From contig CAWCWN010000002.1 in NCBI GenBank assembly GCA_963799245.1, positions 155,318 to 219,317 of the forward strand: a stretch of 64,000 nt of DNA, given 5' to 3'. Of the stretch, positions 9,365 through 17,112 are shown piece after piece. The notes below the pieces were generated by a model, which ran no database searches, was not told the DNA's origin, and saw nothing but the letters and a program-made list of their open reading frames with translations. Position 1 is the first letter of the stretch, and every line of letters begins with the position of its first letter. A program made the translations under genes and the position numbers. Source of the DNA: CAWCWN01 sp963799245. Its GTDB lineage: Bacteria > Chloroflexota > Ktedonobacteria > Ktedonobacterales > Ktedonobacteraceae.

Positions 9365-10158
9365 AAGTATTTATCAACGCAACAAATCTCGCGTATGACG
9401 ATCATGGTATCGGGCAGCCTGTATTGTTCCTGCATGCCTTTCCTCTCAATCGCAGTATGTGGGAGGGCGAGATCACTGCCCTCCTCCAGCAGGAGCATTA
9501 TCGCCTGGTAGCCCTGGACTGGCGCGGCTTTGGAGAGAGCGACATCCCCGGCGCGCTTGCGACCATGGAACTATTCGCCGATGATGTGGCTGCACTGATG
9601 GATGCCCTTGGCATGTCAGATGCCGTCCTCTGCGGCCTCTCCATGGGGGGATACGTTGCCTTCGCCTTTGTGCGTAAATATCCCCAGCGCGTCAAAGGCC
9701 TCGTCCTGGCGGATACACGGCCGGGTGCTGATACAGCTGAGGGCCGTGCTAACCGCGAAAATGTTGCTCGCCTGGCGGAAATGCAGGGCAGCGGAGCTGT
9801 GGCTGAGCTGCAAATTCCTAAATTAATCTCGGATTATACGCGCCAGCACCATAAAGAGGTAGAGATGCGCCTGCGCCAGATGATGAACACCGCCACTGTT
9901 CAGGGTATTGCCGCCGCTGCGCGCGGCATGGCTCAGCGCCTCGATGCAACTGACCTACTGGCGACAATCAGTTGTCCGACCCTCGTGGTCGTGGGCGAGC
10001 ATGATGCTATCACACCGCCTGAGATCGCGCAGGACTATGCTACAAAAATTCCAGGCGCGCAATTTGTCGTCATTCCCGCTGCCGGCCACCTCTCAAATCT
10101 CGAGCAACCACAGGCCTTCCTGCAGGCTGTAGGTGGCTTTTTACGCGCTTCCTTTTGA
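9361..10158 (+). CDS. Alpha/beta hydrolase
   Basis: A 265-residue alpha/beta-hydrolase fold enzyme. The nucleophile elbow is 'CGLSMGGYVAF' (Ser in G-L-S-M-G-G), the oxyanion region 'LFLHAFPLNRSMWEGE' lies near residue 25 and the acidic member is in 'VVVGEHDAITPP'. The catalytic His is in 'AAGHLSNLEQP'. The overall layout resembles 3-oxoadipate enol-lactonase and related esterases, but the substrate is not predictable. It is translationally coupled to lipA by a 4-base overlap and is the last gene of the pdh-lip operon. Confidence 0.85.
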   Translation: MKVFINATNLAYDDHGIGQPVLFLHAFPLNRSMWEGEITALLQQEHYRLVALDWRGFGESDIPGALATMELFADDVAALMDALGMSDAVLCGLSMGGYVAFAFVRKYPQRVKGLVLADTRPGADTAEGRANRENVARLAEMQGSGAVAELQIPKLISDYTRQHHKEVEMRLRQMMNTATVQGIAAAARGMAQRLDATDLLATISCPTLVVVGEHDAITPPEIAQDYATKIPGAQFVVIPAAGHLSNLEQPQAFLQAVGGFLRASF

Positions 10159-10181
10159 GCATATTACTTTAGAGAGAAGCA

Positions 10182-10211
10182 TAGACAGAGGGCACGACAA
10201 TTTGCTACAAT
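10182..10211 (+). promoter_or_regulatory. Probable promoter of the response-regulator gene
   Basis: TAGACA and TACAAT separated by 18 bases, ending 60 bases before the ATG of the receiver-domain gene. The -10 box is a good match, the -35 box moderate. Confidence 0.45.
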
Positions 10212-10271
10212 AGCAGTCAGTTCCACTCTTGGGCAAAAAGTCCGGCTCTGAAAGTATCCAGGGAGGCGCTA

Positions 10272-10715
10272 ATGAGAAGTGTGAGCAGGGAAAATATGAA
10301 TGAGTTCCACGATCATTTAGAGGGGCGTCATCCCATTGTTCTGGTTGTGGATGACAATCCAGCCATTCGCGATATGGTTTCCTGGGCCCTTGAACTCGAT
10401 GGCTATCAACCTGCCGAGGCTGCGGAGGGCTATGAAGCCCTGGCATGGATAGCTAATGCAGCTCGTGAGGGCCGCTACCCCGACGTAATTCTGCTTGATC
10501 TCGCCATGCCGGCTATGGATGGCCAGACCTTCCTGGCGCACCTGCATACTCAATGGGATGCGCTGCATCCTCACCCGGCGGTTATCGTCATAACCGCAGG
10601 TATCACGGGTCTTGATGCCGATGCCTTGAATGTAGACCATGTGATTGTCAAACCCTTCCATGTGCGAGATCTCCTGGATGCGGTGCGTAAGCTGACTACT
10701 CCTTCTATGGCTTGA
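10272..10715 (+). CDS. Single-domain response regulator (CheY-like receiver)
   Basis: A 147-residue protein that is essentially one receiver domain with a 15-residue N-terminal extension. The acidic pocket is 'VLVVDDNPAIRDMV', the phosphoacceptor Asp is in 'VILLDLAMPAMDGQTF', the conserved Thr is in 'VIVITAG' and the Lys is in 'HVIVKPFHVRDLLDAV'. There is no output domain, so it acts by protein contact or as a phosphorelay shuttle. The RBS AGGGAGG stands 5 bases before the ATG. No partner kinase is adjacent; two histidine kinases lie 9 and 40 kb away. Confidence 0.88.
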   Translation: MRSVSRENMNEFHDHLEGRHPIVLVVDDNPAIRDMVSWALELDGYQPAEAAEGYEALAWIANAAREGRYPDVILLDLAMPAMDGQTFLAHLHTQWDALHPHPAVIVITAGITGLDADALNVDHVIVKPFHVRDLLDAVRKLTTPSMA

Positions 10716-10773
10716 TGGCTGCCTTGTTCCAGGCAGTGTGAAGAAGCGGAAAATTTTCATGCGCAAAGATCCG

Positions 10774-12069
10774 CAGGGCCTGTGAATTATTGCTGGGGGG
10801 AGGCTCTGGCAAACAGAAGGTCGAAAGCTCTGCGGGGATGGTAGGAAAACGAGCGACGCGAAGCGGCAATGTGAGAAGATCCTGAGCGGTGAATGAGGGT
10901 AATGGCGAGGTTGCGACAAGCAGCCAGAAGCTGAGGAGCGTGACCGGTGCGGATGCGAGAGCGATCTTCAGCAAAGGTCACATCACGCACGGAGTGTAAA
11001 CTGTTTTCGATCCCCCAATGCCCGCGGCTGAGTGCCAAGAGGGATTGCGGCCCATCCGACCCAGATGGCAGGATGGCGATAAGGTAGACGACTTCGACCG
11101 TGGTCTTGTCCTTTTCGGTGCGAGTGCGCGTCAGCTGGGCCACATGGGTGACCCCAGGCCAACAGGCTTGAAGATAGGAGCCCATCTCAGAACTGACCTG
11201 GATCGCACGCCTTTCGACTCGCCCGCGCTGTCGATCTCTCGTCTCCGCTTGCAGGAACTGAGCGTGCGGATCGGCAAAGTAAGTAGCCAGATCGGCTTGG
11301 AGTGTGGGCTCGTTGCCTTTGATCACAAAAAGAGGATAGGCGTGCTGCGAACGCAGGAGTCGCCACAGCTGACGGTGGGAGTGCAGCGCATCAAAGGTAC
11401 AGACCCGTCCACTAATGGGCAGGGTGGGAAGCAGTTTGCGGGCTTCTGGGATCTCGTTGGTTTTTTCGCCCACAGCGAGCTGGGCCCAGACTTCTTTGCT
11501 GTGGTGCGTGAAGCAGGAAAGCAGATGGGGGGCATCTCGTTCAGCCGTTCTGGCCCCTCGCACCGTTTTGCCATCGACGGCGAGGGGATCGGTGGGAGAG
11601 GCGAGGCTGGTGGCCTTGACCCACATCGAGAGCACCTGCTCAACCGCCTCAGCGCTGATCTGAGGAAGCACCCAGCGATACAAGGACCCGACTTCGTGTG
11701 AAAAACAAACGGGGACCAAAGAGGTCTTGGAGGAGGTCGATGTGTTCACGGCACCATTGGCTCACGGCTTCTGTGCTCTGACAATTGCACACCAGAGCGG
11801 CAATCAGACAGGTGAGCAGATACGGCAGATCATAGCGTAAGCCGTGTTTGCCTCGGGGGTCTGGGATGGCTTCCAGCATCTCGACCAGTGAATGCAGATG
11901 AGCCTGGGTAAGTAGGTGCTGTCGTTCTTCTTCTGTCAGAGATGGGAGGACACGACGCTGTACGATACAATACATGAGAGAAGGCTCCTTTGGGAAAAGA
12001 TAAAGATTGGTCTTTCTATCTTATCCTTTTCTGGAGCCTTTGGCTCTCAGCAATAATTCACAGACCCTG
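10774..12069 (-). mobile_element. ISAs1-family insertion sequence, complete with target duplication
   Basis: A 1,296-bp element beginning CAGGGCCTGTGAATTATTGC on the plus strand and ending with the inverted copy. The terminal repeats agree over about 24 bases with two differences. The 10-base sequence CAAAGATCCG is present immediately outside both ends (10764-10773 and 12070-12079), a direct repeat of the size reported for ISAs1-family target duplications. Because two extra bases also match, the exact ends could shift by 1-2 bases. The element carries one transposase gene on the minus strand that is broken by a frameshift. It inserted into intergenic DNA behind the response-regulator gene. 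Confidence 0.9.
10787..11975 (-). CDS. ISAs1 family transposase, frameshifted
   Basis: DDE transposase of the ISAs1 (H-repeat) type. The N-terminal part (11975 down to about 11695) holds 'AIPDPRGKHGLRYDLPYLL' and 'FGPRLFF', the usual DDE_Tnp_1-associated domain. The C-terminal part in another frame (about 11700 to 10787) holds 'DPLAVDGKTVRGART' (first Asp), 'TFDALHSH' (second Asp) and 'SRGHWGIENSLHSVRDVTF' followed by 'AEDRSR', with the catalytic Glu. The break lies at about 11695-11705 next to a T5 run; removing one T rejoins the frames as 'GPRLFSHEVGSLYRWVLPQI'. An AAGGAG site precedes the ATG at 11975. It is inactive as read. Confidence 0.85.
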
Positions 12070-12079
12070 CAAAGATCCG

Positions 12080-12558
12080 CCTCTGGCCTTGACTTTTAAC
12101 AGAACTACAGGTACACTCTTACCATAATTTGACCGTTGTTTAGTTCAAAATAAAAATGATCATACATAAATTAGAGAGGGGTGAGTTCTATGCATACCGT
12201 ATTTGTAGTCGTAGCGCAACGTGCATGCGACCATGGGACTCATCCGTTGAACAACATCACAGCACGGTAAATATTTCTATGCCGGTAGATGTCGCTGCTC
12301 GGATGACAGGCCATATCCGGGTTTCTTCTTTTTCCCCCGCTCCGCCTCACACTGTGCTACATTTCCTCACTAAATTAACAACCAAACTTCACTCTTAGAG
12401 AAAAGATATGCTGCTGCTGTTGATTGTGGATCAAATACATAAAGGTGTCCATCCAGTGCATGTCGACATAGTAGAAAGGCCTGCCACATTGTGTAGCCCA
12501 TTACCTCTGTATGCCCAGGAGCAGAGAAGCACTACCCCAACGGAGAGGAGGTGACAGC
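12080..12558. other. Intergenic region, no supported gene
   Basis: About 480 bases between the right target duplication of the ISAs1 element and the next ribosome binding site. An 80-codon open frame at 12156-12398 has no RBS and no recognisable composition, so I do not call it. AT-rich patches around 12110-12170 could hold promoters but no convincing -35/-10 pair was found. Confidence 0.5.
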
Positions 12559-12795
12559 ATGAGAGGAAAGCTGCGTGACAAGCGCACAGAAACGAAACGT
12601 GAAAGCGTGAAGCATGAATTGGTGAAGCGCCGCCGCACCAATAAACGCGAGAATCGCAATATCGCCTGGCAGTATCTACAGGTAGATCAAGAAGAGGAAT
12701 ATATTGCTTTGAGTTCAGATGAGCAAGATGCTTTACATGTGACACCCCGAATTTCCATGCTTGGGGTAAATACGAAGATGGTTTTTCCAGAATAA
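12559..12795 (+). CDS. Small basic hypothetical protein, 3' end replaced by IS sequence
   Basis: A 78-residue frame with a very good RBS (GGAGAGGAGGTG, 5 bases before the ATG). The first half is extremely basic: 'MRGKLRDKRTETKRESVKHE' followed by 'LVKRRRTNKRENRN', then an acidic stretch 'QVDQEEEYIALSS'. From codon 55 on, the frame reads through the left inverted repeat of the IS4-like element (12721-12754) and stops inside a terminator hairpin. The native C-terminus was therefore probably displaced by the insertion. Function unknown; the basic head suggests nucleic-acid binding. Confidence 0.5.
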   Translation: MRGKLRDKRTETKRESVKHELVKRRRTNKRENRNIAWQYLQVDQEEEYIALSSDEQDALHVTPRISMLGVNTKMVFPE

Positions 12796-12821
12796 GAGGA
12801 AAAACCATCTTTTGTATTTTT
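12775..12821 (+). terminator. Rho-independent terminator inside left IS end
   Basis: AAGATGGTTTTTCC (12775-12788) pairs perfectly with GGAAAAACCATCTT (12798-12811) across a 9-base loop, followed by TTTGTATTTTT. It would stop plus-strand transcription entering the IS from the small basic gene and so insulate the transposase. Confidence 0.8.
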
Positions 12822-13108
12822 GGATGGAATAGATTTGAAACATGTAGAGAATGTGCATATTTCGTGAGAAGACACAAGAGATTTTTGTGCAAGAGAGGTT
12901 TGCATCTATTTCTCCTTCTCTCTTGTTCTCCCATTCGATCTTGGCCATTTCCGTTCTGTTGCTTCCCCGTGTTCTCTTGGATCTTCTTCACATGAGCCAT
13001 CTTTTCCCTTTTCTGGCAACACACATCTCTGGAGCGAGATCTCTCTCCTCCCAATCAAGAGCTGTTCTTTCTTGTTTCTTCTCCTTTTGAGTTCCTTCCT
13101 CCCTCCAC

Positions 13109-14488
13109 TCATTCTAAGCGACGCATCGCCAACAGCTCGAAACGTGGGGGGTAGGCCTGCCACAAGCGGCTCAAACTTAAGCGCAGTCGGTAAAGCGGCA
13201 AGCTCGCTTCCCGCGCTTTCTTACCTGTGCGATGGCAGTAGTGATGCATCATCCACCTTCGCCATCCGCGCCACTCCTCGCGCATCAAGCTGAGCAAGAA
13301 CGCATACGCCAACGTCGCCATCAACAGCAATTTGCGGCAGTGCTCCCACTCGCGCAAACGCGGGCATTCAAACCCCAACTCGCTCTTGGTAAAGCGCCAG
13401 GTGCCTTCAATTTGCCAGCGCCGGGCGTAGGCAAACACGATCTGCCAGGCCTGCGCTTCCGTGCGCACCTCTTCGGTCGTCAGCAGATACCAGGGGCGCC
13501 GACCTTTTCCCTGCCGCGAGACCACCAGCCAGAAGGGTACGGCAAAATCGGGATGCCTCACAGGAAACGCTAGCACCGCGGTGTCCAGATGCCGATTGAG
13601 ATGGGCATTCCAGATCCGGCGTCGGCCCCAGGCGCGCTTGCCACGAGCGATCTGCCAGGCTTTGCGGGCTCGTCCTTGCTCGTCAAGCAGATACTGGCCG
13701 TGCGGCCAGCGCACAATGAAACGTTGCCGCAAGGCCACACACAGGCGCAACCACGGACTGCCGGCAAAGCCGCGATCAAAGACATGGATCGGCCAGCGTC
13801 CCCACGTGGCCACGCAGTCGAGCAGCAACCTGGCTTCCAGTCGGCGTTGCGTGTCAGCATGCAGACCACGACGACTCCACCAGCGCATGGCGGCGACCAC
13901 TGGCGGCCCCAAGCGCGCCTTTGGTCCCACCACGATCAGACCCAGCCAATTCATGCCAGGCACACAGATGGGGCGGCTTGGTGGCTTGGCGTAGCCTGGC
14001 TTGTAGTGTGTGAGACGATGGGCTTGACTTGAGCGCACGGGGCCGAGATCTGCCATCTGCTGACTTTCCGGTTTCTCCCACACACTCTCGTCCCAGATGG
14101 CATAGGCCGGCTGTGCGCGCTGCTCCAGGGTGGTGAGAAAGCGTGTGGCGCGCTGCCAGAGAAACTGCTCAATCACCTCGGCAGACCAGTTGGGCGAGTG
14201 CAGGACATTCGCCAGGCGTTTGGTCCCAGCCCGCTCTCGTTCAGGCGAGAGCAGGTAGCCTCCCATCTCGCTGAGCAGTAAGCCATGCACGCGATCACGA
14301 AAGGTAATGATCAGTTGGATGCTCGACAAGAAGGTCCGGACGAGCCGCTTATCGAGCAAGCTGTCTAAGGTCACCAGCAAGGGAAACAAAAAGGTTGCCA
14401 GCTCAATACCGACACCTTGGGCGATATCAGCAGCCTCATAAGGTAGAGCTTGCTCATTAGGAACGGGTATGGGATACTGTTTGCGCAT
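13109..14488 (-). CDS. IS4-like DDE transposase
   Basis: Transposase with an RNase H-like fold. From the ATG at 14488, preceded by AGGAGG, it has 459 residues; an upstream ATG at 14527 lacks an RBS. 'YAIWDESVWEKPES' (about residue 130) gives the first Asp, 'IHVFDRGFAGSPWL' the second, and 'YARRWQIEGTWRFTKSELGF' near residue 370 the Y-x2-RW-x-I-E block with the catalytic Glu typical of the IS4 superfamily. The frame is intact. Subgroup assignment within IS4 is not possible by eye. It is encoded convergent to the small basic gene. Confidence 0.85.
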   Translation of the reverse strand: MRKQYPIPVPNEQALPYEAADIAQGVGIELATFLFPLLVTLDSLLDKRLVRTFLSSIQLIITFRDRVHGLLLSEMGGYLLSPERERAGTKRLANVLHSPNWSAEVIEQFLWQRATRFLTTLEQRAQPAYAIWDESVWEKPESQQMADLGPVRSSQAHRLTHYKPGYAKPPSRPICVPGMNWLGLIVVGPKARLGPPVVAAMRWWSRRGLHADTQRRLEARLLLDCVATWGRWPIHVFDRGFAGSPWLRLCVALRQRFIVRWPHGQYLLDEQGRARKAWQIARGKRAWGRRRIWNAHLNRHLDTAVLAFPVRHPDFAVPFWLVVSRQGKGRRPWYLLTTEEVRTEAQAWQIVFAYARRWQIEGTWRFTKSELGFECPRLREWEHCRKLLLMATLAYAFLLSLMREEWRGWRRWMMHHYCHRTGKKAREASLPLYRLRLSLSRLWQAYPPRFELLAMRRLE

Positions 14489-14744
14489 GAAAAGACCTCC
14501 TAAGAGAACTGAATAGTTCATTTTCAATCCATTCAGTCTATCTTCGGAGGCCTTTTTGGCGAGCTCATCCGCTTCTAAGCTCTACCTCGAAAATTCGGGG
14601 TGTCTCATGTAAAGCATCTTGCTCCGGGCACCCTGCCTGACAGGTCGGCATCCACAACAGACTGCCTGGAGCATGATCCCCAGAGGCTGTGCGCCCGAGC
14701 GAGATATTCGCAGTAGCCCGGGGAAGCGCGGGTAAAGGTGAGAT

Positions 14745-14787
14745 GGCGTTTCCTCTTAACTCATAGACAGGGGTGGGAGGAAACGCC
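14745..14787 (-). terminator. Hairpin downstream of the acyl-CoA dehydrogenase operon
   Basis: GGCGTTTCCTC (14745-14755) and GAGGAAACGCC (14777-14787) form an 11-bp perfect stem 33 bases past the stop codon of the last gene of the operon. No T-run follows on the minus strand, so termination strength is uncertain; it may instead protect the mRNA end. Confidence 0.5.
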
Positions 14788-14819
14788 GCGCCGCCGTTCA
14801 TAATATACGATGGGCCTGC

Positions 14820-16007
14820 TTATGGGATATCCACCTCTGGAAAGAGGCGGCGAGCAATGACAAGTCTCTGAACCTGGGCCGTTCCTTCAAAGATATCAAA
14901 GACCTTGGCGTCGCGGAACCATTTGTGGATCAACTGTTTGTGCTCGCAGTTTTCGCCTGGTGCCGAAATGCGCACAGCTGTAGCCGTTGACTTCATTACC
15001 AATCCGCCGGCATAGGCTTTGCTCATCGAGGCCTCTTTGGAGTTGGGTATTCTCCTATCGGCCATCCATGCCGCGCGCCAGACCAGGAAACGAGCCATCT
15101 CAAGCTCTTGCTGGATCTCTTGCAGCTCATTCTCGATCTCGCGGCGCCGCTGCGCCGGGTAACCCTTTGGCAGTTCCTCTTGAACCCACTGCCAGGCGGT
15201 CTCATATGCCGCGCGCGCAATTCCCACTGCCAGCGCCCCTACCATTGGCCTGGTCGCGTCAAGCGTGCCCATCGCGGCCTTAAAGCCGGCCTGCTTGCCG
15301 CTCTCGCGGCCGCCGAGCAGGTGATCTCTGGGGATGCGGCAGTTCTCGTAGATGAGCTCCGCCGTCTGTGAAGCCCGTAAGCCCATTTTCTCTTCGATAC
15401 GCCCGACTATTAAACCAGGTGTTCCCCGCGCTACAACAAAGGGGCGGATGCCTTCACGCCCCAGGCTCTTATCGATGGTCGCAAATGTTACGACCAGGTC
15501 CGCCCGCGCTCCATTGGTAATATAGTGCTTCTGCCCATTGATCACCCACTCATCTCCATCCAGCACTGCTGTAGTGGTCATCCCCGCCACGTCGGAGCCG
15601 ATGCCTGGCTCAGTCAGTGCCAGCGCTCCCCAGTGCAGCTGCCCGTCCATGTATGGACCGAGAAAACGCATTTGCTGTTCGGGCGTCCCCTGTGACAGAA
15701 TTGGCGGTGCCGCCAGCCCGGGCCCTGGGATAGCGGTTGAGAGCGCTGCATCTCCCCATGCCATCTCCTCCTGAGACAGGATAGAAGAGACATTATCCTG
15801 CTGCGGCCCGCCCTCCTCCTGCCCCTGGCTGCGTGCCTGGGCGGCAGCACCACCCCAGAAGCGCTTCTGCATGTTCAAGAAGAACGACTCGGGGATCTTT
15901 TCCGTACGGTCACATTCCAGGGAGATTGGACGCATCTCCTCGACGGCTACCTGGTGAGAATAATCGCGAAATGCCTGTTGTGATTTGCTGAGGATAAAAT
16001 CAATCAT
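14820..16007 (-). CDS. Acyl-CoA dehydrogenase (catalytic-type subunit)
   Basis: FAD-dependent alpha,beta-dehydrogenation of an acyl-CoA, 395 residues. 'LHWGALALTEPGIGSDVAGM' (about 135-155) is the FAD/substrate signature, 'EWVINGQKHYITNGARADL' follows, and 'KWFRDAKVFDIFEGTAQVQR' near the C-terminus carries the catalytic Glu in the FEGT motif. The gene follows the other dehydrogenase by 5 bases. An insert rich in Gly/Gln around residues 50-75 ('ARSQGQEEGGPQQDN') is unusual. The thiolase-ACAD-ACAD operon suggests a side-chain or branched acyl degradation pathway; the exact substrate is unknown. Confidence 0.9.
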   Translation of the reverse strand: MIDFILSKSQQAFRDYSHQVAVEEMRPISLECDRTEKIPESFFLNMQKRFWGGAAAQARSQGQEEGGPQQDNVSSILSQEEMAWGDAALSTAIPGPGLAAPPILSQGTPEQQMRFLGPYMDGQLHWGALALTEPGIGSDVAGMTTTAVLDGDEWVINGQKHYITNGARADLVVTFATIDKSLGREGIRPFVVARGTPGLIVGRIEEKMGLRASQTAELIYENCRIPRDHLLGGRESGKQAGFKAAMGTLDATRPMVGALAVGIARAAYETAWQWVQEELPKGYPAQRRREIENELQEIQQELEMARFLVWRAAWMADRRIPNSKEASMSKAYAGGLVMKSTATAVRISAPGENCEHKQLIHKWFRDAKVFDIFEGTAQVQRLVIARRLFPEVDIP

Positions 16008-16012
16008 TGGCT

Positions 16013-17107
16013 CTACTCCATCGCTGCCGCATTACGCATCCACATCTCGGCCGGATGATCCTGCATAAAGCCAGCGCCACCCATGATTTGAACAGCATCA
16101 ATTGTTGCCGTTTGCGCAAGCTTTATGGCCTGGCGCTGTGCTGCCTCAGCCTGCTGAAGCACTACTGAGAGCCTCTCCTGGCGGTCCCAGCTCACAGCCG
16201 CACGCCAGGTCAGCAGGCGTGCGGCATCCAACTTCATAGCATTTTCTGCGACCATGAAGGCGATGCCCTGGTAAGAGGCAATGGGTCGACCAAACGCCAC
16301 GCGCTGACCTGCGTAATCCCTGGAGTACTCGCAGGCCGCACGCGCTATGCCGCATGCCACTCCTGCGCGCAAAATGTTATATAAGGCGGCTGCGCGCAGA
16401 ACGCCATCGTTAGCGGGGGCGCCAAGCAGCCAGGCTGCGGGAACGACGGCATCCTCGAAGCGCAACGACGCGCTGGGAGCCGCCAGCAGGCCCAGTTTCT
16501 GCTCATCGGCCCTGATATACATCCCTTCAGGCTGTTCAGGTAGAACAAAAGCACCCGGGCTCTCACGGCCAGGTGGGCTTTCTAAGCGCAGGAGTATAAC
16601 CCGCGCATCGGCCTGTGAGCCGTGTATTACATCGCGCTTGTTGCCGTTGAGGATATAGTGCTCACCCTCCTGCCGCGCGCTGGCGCTGATCTCGCCAAAG
16701 GCGTAACCACCGGTGCGCTCGGCGAAGGCCAGGCTGCCGCGGCGCAAGCTCGCATGCTCATCGCAGAAGGGCGCAATATAGCGCTCCTGCTGGCTCTCGC
16801 TGGCGGCCAGTAGCACGCTGAGGGGGCCCATGAGCGAGCCAATGATATTCATTGCCAGGCCGCCATCGCCAAAACCCAGCTCTTCGGCAATCAGCGTGTA
16901 GGTAATCGCTTCAATGGCGCCCGAGCCACCCAGCGGCTCGGGAAAAGGCGTCGTCAGGCCGGTTTGCATGAGCGTGCGCATAAGTTCAGGCGAGATATCG
17001 CCACTCTTCTCGGCGCTGCGCCCCGCCGGGCGCAATTGCTCGCTGGCCAGGCTGCGGGCCAGGCGGCGTATCTCTTCTTGCTCTTCCGTGGGAGCGAAGT
17101 TGAGCAT
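16013..17107 (-). CDS. Acyl-CoA dehydrogenase-like subunit lacking the catalytic segment
   Basis: A 364-residue member of the acyl-CoA dehydrogenase family. N-terminal 'FAPTEEQEEIRRLARSLASE' and 'TTPFPEPLGGSGAIEAITYT' are normal. The middle domain 'SLAFAERTGGYAFGEISASA' and the helical domain 'QRVAFGRPIASYQGIAFMVA' are present. It ends at 'HPAEMWMRNAAAME', directly after the 'IMGGAGFMQDHPAEMWMR' block. The usual 'RDAK...I(F/Y)EGT' segment with the catalytic Glu and the last helix is missing. Adjacent to a full-length paralog, this fits a heteromeric alpha2beta2 dehydrogenase as known for actinobacterial steroid FadE pairs. A frameshift truncation cannot be excluded. Confidence 0.85.
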   Translation of the reverse strand: MLNFAPTEEQEEIRRLARSLASEQLRPAGRSAEKSGDISPELMRTLMQTGLTTPFPEPLGGSGAIEAITYTLIAEELGFGDGGLAMNIIGSLMGPLSVLLAASESQQERYIAPFCDEHASLRRGSLAFAERTGGYAFGEISASARQEGEHYILNGNKRDVIHGSQADARVILLRLESPPGRESPGAFVLPEQPEGMYIRADEQKLGLLAAPSASLRFEDAVVPAAWLLGAPANDGVLRAAALYNILRAGVACGIARAACEYSRDYAGQRVAFGRPIASYQGIAFMVAENAMKLDAARLLTWRAAVSWDRQERLSVVLQQAEAAQRQAIKLAQTATIDAVQIMGGAGFMQDHPAEMWMRNAAAME

Positions 17108-17112
17108 AGCGC

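Larger units (their letters stand above)
12721..14624 (-). mobile_element. IS4-like insertion sequence with 34-bp inverted repeats
   Basis: The sequence at 12721-12754 (GAGCAAGATGCTTTACATG then GACACCCCGAATTT) recurs inverted at 14591-14624 with one mismatch in 34. Between them lies a DDE transposase gene on the minus strand. The enclosed element is 1,904 bp. I could not find matching direct repeats directly outside (left flank ...TTCAGAT, right flank CCGGGCACC...), so the boundaries or the history are uncertain. A strong terminator hairpin sits just inside the left end. The 310 bases from 12796 to 13108 carry no gene. Confidence 0.7.

Noticed and set aside
11018..11701. 227-codon plus-strand frame through the ISAs1 element
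   Set aside because: Antisense shadow of the transposase.
12156..12398. 80-codon plus-strand frame after the ISAs1 element
   Set aside because: No ribosome binding site and no recognisable sequence; likely chance.
14565..14801. 78-codon minus-strand frame ending in the same D-A-L-H-x-T-P-R peptide as the small basic gene
   Set aside because: The shared peptide is only the inverted repeat of the IS4-like element read from both ends; the upstream part lacks a ribosome site.
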